In this document: positions 4,139 to 5,021 of the stretch, piece by piece
How positions within the stretch are numbered: position 1 is the stretch's first letter
How the letters are laid out: every line of letters starts with the position of its first letter
Source of the DNA: an uncultured Lachnospiraceae bacterium
Lineage (GTDB): Bacteria; Bacillota; Clostridia; Lachnospirales; Lachnospiraceae
DNA: 5,021 bases
Assembly: GCA_902797475.1 (NCBI GenBank)
Contig: CADBTG010000202.1
Location: 1 to 5,021 of the forward strand
Reading direction: 5' to 3'
The notes under the pieces: model-generated
Told to the model about the DNA's origin: nothing
The model's database searches: none
The model's input: only the letters and a program-made list of their open reading frames with translations
Program-made: the position numbers and the translations under genes

Positions 4139-5021
4139 TCATCCTTTCCGACAGGGACCTTCGGGTCCGTCTCCTTCCTCTTTGCTGCTCACGGACAGAA
4201 TCAACACGCGCCTGGTCTCCTCCGTCACGTAATACCGTTCCGTGCCGCGCATTCCCGGAATCCACAGGATCTCGGAACCGGCCGCGACAACCGGCTTTGC
4301 GTCCCGCAATTCGCGCGGAACCCGCTCTTCGATATAGTAATCCGAAAGAAGCTTCGTGCCGCCCTCCGGGTTGATCGTAAAGGCGTCTCCGTCCCTTCGT
4401 CCGCGGAGCACGGGAACGTCCTTAATCATATCATAATCAAGCCATTTTATCCACTTATTTTTTCCGACCGGCTCGCCCTTTTCGTAATTCCGCACCGTAA
4501 CCGAAAGCACCTGACCGTTCCCGATCGGATATGTCCCGTTTTGCAGCGGAATCTCCGCCGTCCACGGAGCTGTTTCGGCCTTTTTGCAAAGCCCGTCATA
4601 CGTCTTCACAAGCGTCAGCCCGGTCGGCAGGCTAAGCTCTCCCGAAACCGGCCCGTCCGCAAGCTTTATAAGCGCCTTCACATGCGCCGCGGTAAAGTCC
4701 CGTTCGGTCCCCGAAAGCGTCTTCACAAACCGAAGCAGCACTTCCCTTCGCACAATCTCCGGAAGCCCCGAAAGTTCCCCGGTCAGAAGCACTCCGTCTT
4801 TATATGCCTTCGCGTACGCTTCGTCCGCATCGTGCGTCAGAAGCTCCTGCATCAAAGCCGCCTGCTCGGAAAGCGACAGAATGTGCTCCGTCACCTCGGG
4901 ATTGACCTCCTTAAGAAGCGGCATTACCCGGTTCCTCAGGAAATTCCTTGTATAAGCATCCTCCGCGTTGGTCTCGTCCGTGACCCATTTCGCACCCCGC
5001 CTGCCAAGCTCCTTCGTAATC
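4139..5021 (-). CDS. tilS: tRNA(Ile)-lysidine synthetase TilS, C-terminal part (5' end off the window)
   Basis: TilS uses ATP and lysine to convert the wobble C34 of tRNA-Ile(CAU) to lysidine in the cytoplasm, so that the tRNA reads AUA and accepts isoleucine. The frame is open from the right edge to the TGA at 4141-4139, giving 293 visible codons. The first visible residues carry the family signature W-x-TDxTN-x4-YxRNxxR, followed by a proline-leucine step and NPE. This is the end of the catalytic domain. The PP-loop SGGxDS motif must lie beyond 5021. A helical linker follows, with an LP-x-GL-x5-Y segment around visible residues 131-141. The last ~85 residues fit the TilS C-terminal domain: LRGRRDGD, then GTKLLSDYYIEERVPRELRD, then ILWIPGMRGTERYYVTEETRR. 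A polar tail of about 18 residues follows. Full-length relatives are roughly 450-480 residues, so about 170 are missing. The ATG at 4924 is internal, not the start. hpt follows after 2 bases, which suggests one transcript. Confidence 0.96.
   Translation of the reverse strand, partial: ITKELGRRGAKWVTDETNAEDAYTRNFLRNRVMPLLKEVNPEVTEHILSLSEQAALMQELLTHDADEAYAKAYKDGVLLTGELSGLPEIVRREVLLRFVKTLSGTERDFTAAHVKALIKLADGPVSGELSLPTGLTLVKTYDGLCKKAETAPWTAEIPLQNGTYPIGNGQVLSVTVRNYEKGEPVGKNKWIKWLDYDMIKDVPVLRGRRDGDAFTINPEGGTKLLSDYYIEERVPRELRDAKPVVAAGSEILWIPGMRGTERYYVTEETRRVLILSVSSKEEGDGPEGPCRKG
4143..4149 (-). promoter_or_regulatory. Ribosome binding site deciding the hpt start
   Basis: On the minus strand GGAAAGG lies directly before ATGAGTATG. 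It abuts the first ATG (4142-4140) and stands 6 bases from the second (4136-4134). Normal spacing therefore favours the second ATG. The site lies inside the last codons of tilS, so hpt translation is probably coupled to tilS termination. Confidence 0.7.
4155..4168 (-). other. Small hairpin at the tilS 3' end
   Basis: GGACC and GGTCC form a perfect 5-bp stem around a four-base loop (CGAA on the minus strand, TTCG on the plus strand). It lies within the last tilS codons, 5 bases before the hpt ribosome binding site. It has no T tract and so is not a terminator. It could affect hpt initiation, but a stem this short within coding sequence may also be chance. Confidence 0.35.

Noticed and set aside
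1..5021. CRISPR arrays, tRNA or rRNA genes, insertion sequences and phage genes.
   Set aside because: I saw no regularly spaced repeats, no cloverleaf or ribosomal RNA sequence, and no transposase, integrase or phage-like reading frames. The repeats found are short and local.

Overview
The window reads as a chromosomal segment of a Gram-positive Clostridia-type bacterium, most likely Lachnospiraceae or a relative. This rests on the tilS-hpt-ftsH gene order typical of Firmicutes, on purine-rich Shine-Dalgarno sites, and on a short-signal lipoprotein with an ACG(D/K)-type cleavage region. The species cannot be told from the sequence. All four supported genes lie on the minus strand, so transcription runs from the right edge to the left.

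Layout in transcription order. From 5021 to 4139 is the C-terminal two thirds of tilS (tRNA-Ile lysidine synthetase), cut by the window edge. hpt (hypoxanthine phosphoribosyltransferase, 4136-3612) follows after only 2 bases. A 90-base GC-rich intergenic region with two short hairpins separates hpt from ftsH (3521-1671), a complete membrane AAA+ zinc protease that starts with TTG. Next comes a 190-base AT-rich region (1481-1670) with a strong extended -10 promoter, repeated TTACATT boxes and a two-hairpin leader. It drives an unrecognised 394-residue lipoprotein gene (1471-287). Three consecutive hairpins follow that gene, the last being a probable intrinsic terminator (188-218). The leftmost ~190 bases hold no gene, but they contain a possible promoter and repeat pairs for something beyond the left edge.

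The first three genes look like one transcription unit: tRNA modification, purine salvage and membrane protein quality control. No convincing terminator lies between hpt and ftsH or directly after ftsH, so some readthrough into the lipoprotein gene is possible, although that gene has its own promoter. In Bacillus subtilis TilS and HprT have been reported to act together on ftsH expression, which makes this arrangement functionally suggestive. Nothing here is clearly a new system. The least explained parts are the lipoprotein and the structured non-coding segments on both sides of it.
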